Source: an uncultured Clostridia bacterium
Lineage (GTDB): Bacteria; Bacillota; Clostridia; Christensenellales; UBA1242
Direction: 5' to 3'
Length of the DNA: 5,449 nt
Assembly (NCBI GenBank): GCA_947089305.1
Contig: CAMUJQ010000065.1
Coordinates: forward strand, 1-5,449
Below the pieces are notes generated by a model. The model worked only from the letters and a program-made list of their open reading frames with translations, was not told the DNA's origin and did no database searches. This document shows, in pieces, positions 5,147 to 5,449 of the stretch (the stretch's first letter is position 1; the number at the start of each line of letters is the position of its first letter). The translations under genes were made by a program, and so were the position numbers.

Positions 5147-5449
5147 TTAAATTTCTTTATCTCTTAATTTTACAGCATTTGCAACATCTTTTCTTATGTC
5201 TTCACTCATAGCAGTGTAGTGTTTTTTAGTTGTATTTACATCTTTATGTCCTAATACATCAGCAACAATATAAATATCTTTAGTTTGCTTATATAAATTT
5301 GTGCCATAAGTTGAACGTAACTTATGCGGAGTAATTTTTTTAAGTGGGGCAGAAACTTCAGCATATTTCTTTACTAATTTTTCAACAGCACGAATACCAA
5401 GTCTGTCGCCTTTACGTGTAATGAACATTGGCTCAATTTCTTCAAAACC
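5147..5449 (-). CDS. Tyrosine recombinase/integrase, C-terminal fragment
   Basis: The frame is open to the window edge and stops at TAA 5149-5147, so only the last 100 codons are visible; an internal Met at 5428 is not the likely start. Tyrosine recombinases cut and rejoin DNA through a 3'-phosphotyrosine. The visible part is the end of the catalytic domain: FITRKGDRLGIRAVEKLVKKY, the HxxR box TPHKLRSTYGTNLY (visible residues 40-53, H42 and R45), the second histidine in VADVLGHKDVNTT (H68), and the nucleophile in KKHYTAM (Y78). The ending SEDIRKDVANAVKLRD is of a kind I associate with chromosomal Firmicute recombinases. The first catalytic arginine lies outside the window. It reads toward lexA with 52 bases between and no terminator, so read-through into lexA is possible. 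It could be a Xer-like housekeeping enzyme or a lineage-specific integrase; the fragment cannot decide. Confidence 0.92.
   Translation of the reverse strand, partial: GFEEIEPMFITRKGDRLGIRAVEKLVKKYAEVSAPLKKITPHKLRSTYGTNLYKQTKDIYIVADVLGHKDVNTTKKHYTAMSEDIRKDVANAVKLRDKEI

Noticed and set aside
5147..5449. Recombinase as evidence for an integrated element
   Set aside because: No att repeats, tRNA or phage genes are visible, and base composition matches the neighbours; chromosomal recombinases of this type are common.

Overview
The window is AT-rich bacterial chromosome with Shine-Dalgarno-led genes inside operons and ordinary sigma-A-type promoters. Together with mutS-mutL, a YnbB-type PLP enzyme, and a Gram-positive-style LexA with a GAAC-N4-GTTC-like operator, this suggests a low-GC Firmicute, probably an uncultured Clostridia-like lineage. 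The lineage is inferred from gene content and order only. Every Trp codon I checked is TGG and no reading frame needs TGA, so the standard bacterial code fits.

Left part (1-3380, + strand): the 3' end of mutS, complete mutL, and a complete PLP-dependent enzyme of the methionine gamma-lyase-like/'aluminium resistance' (YnbB) family. The three genes are separated by single bases. mutL starts with TTG and ynbB with GTG, each behind a Shine-Dalgarno sequence, which looks like a translationally coupled operon. In many Firmicutes miaA and hfq lie in this neighbourhood; neither is present here.

Middle (3381-4457, + strand): a strong promoter places its predicted transcription start on the ATG of an unrecognised 180-aa gene, so the mRNA would be leaderless. 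A second unrecognised gene (about 150 aa) follows 22 bases later with its own weak Shine-Dalgarno sequence. They form a small two-gene unit of unknown function.

Right part (4449-5449, mostly - strand): a symmetric hairpin terminator sits between the convergent ends of the second unknown gene and lexA, and its stem includes stop-codon bases of both. lexA encodes a complete SOS repressor. Its promoter carries two LexA-box-like sequences 11 bp apart across the -35 hexamer, and it too puts the predicted transcription start on the ATG. Upstream of lexA on the same strand is the C-terminal part of a tyrosine recombinase that runs off the window.

Functionally this is a DNA-repair neighbourhood: mismatch repair (MutS/MutL), SOS control (LexA) and a recombinase, with a metabolic PLP enzyme and two orphan genes between them. 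I do not see a clear new defence or mobile system. The most unusual signals are the paired leaderless starts at both promoter-proximal genes, the orphan gene pair, and the weak beta-clamp-binding motifs in MutS and MutL. There is no gene-free stretch over 300 bases, and I saw no tRNA, rRNA, CRISPR array, riboswitch or insertion sequence.
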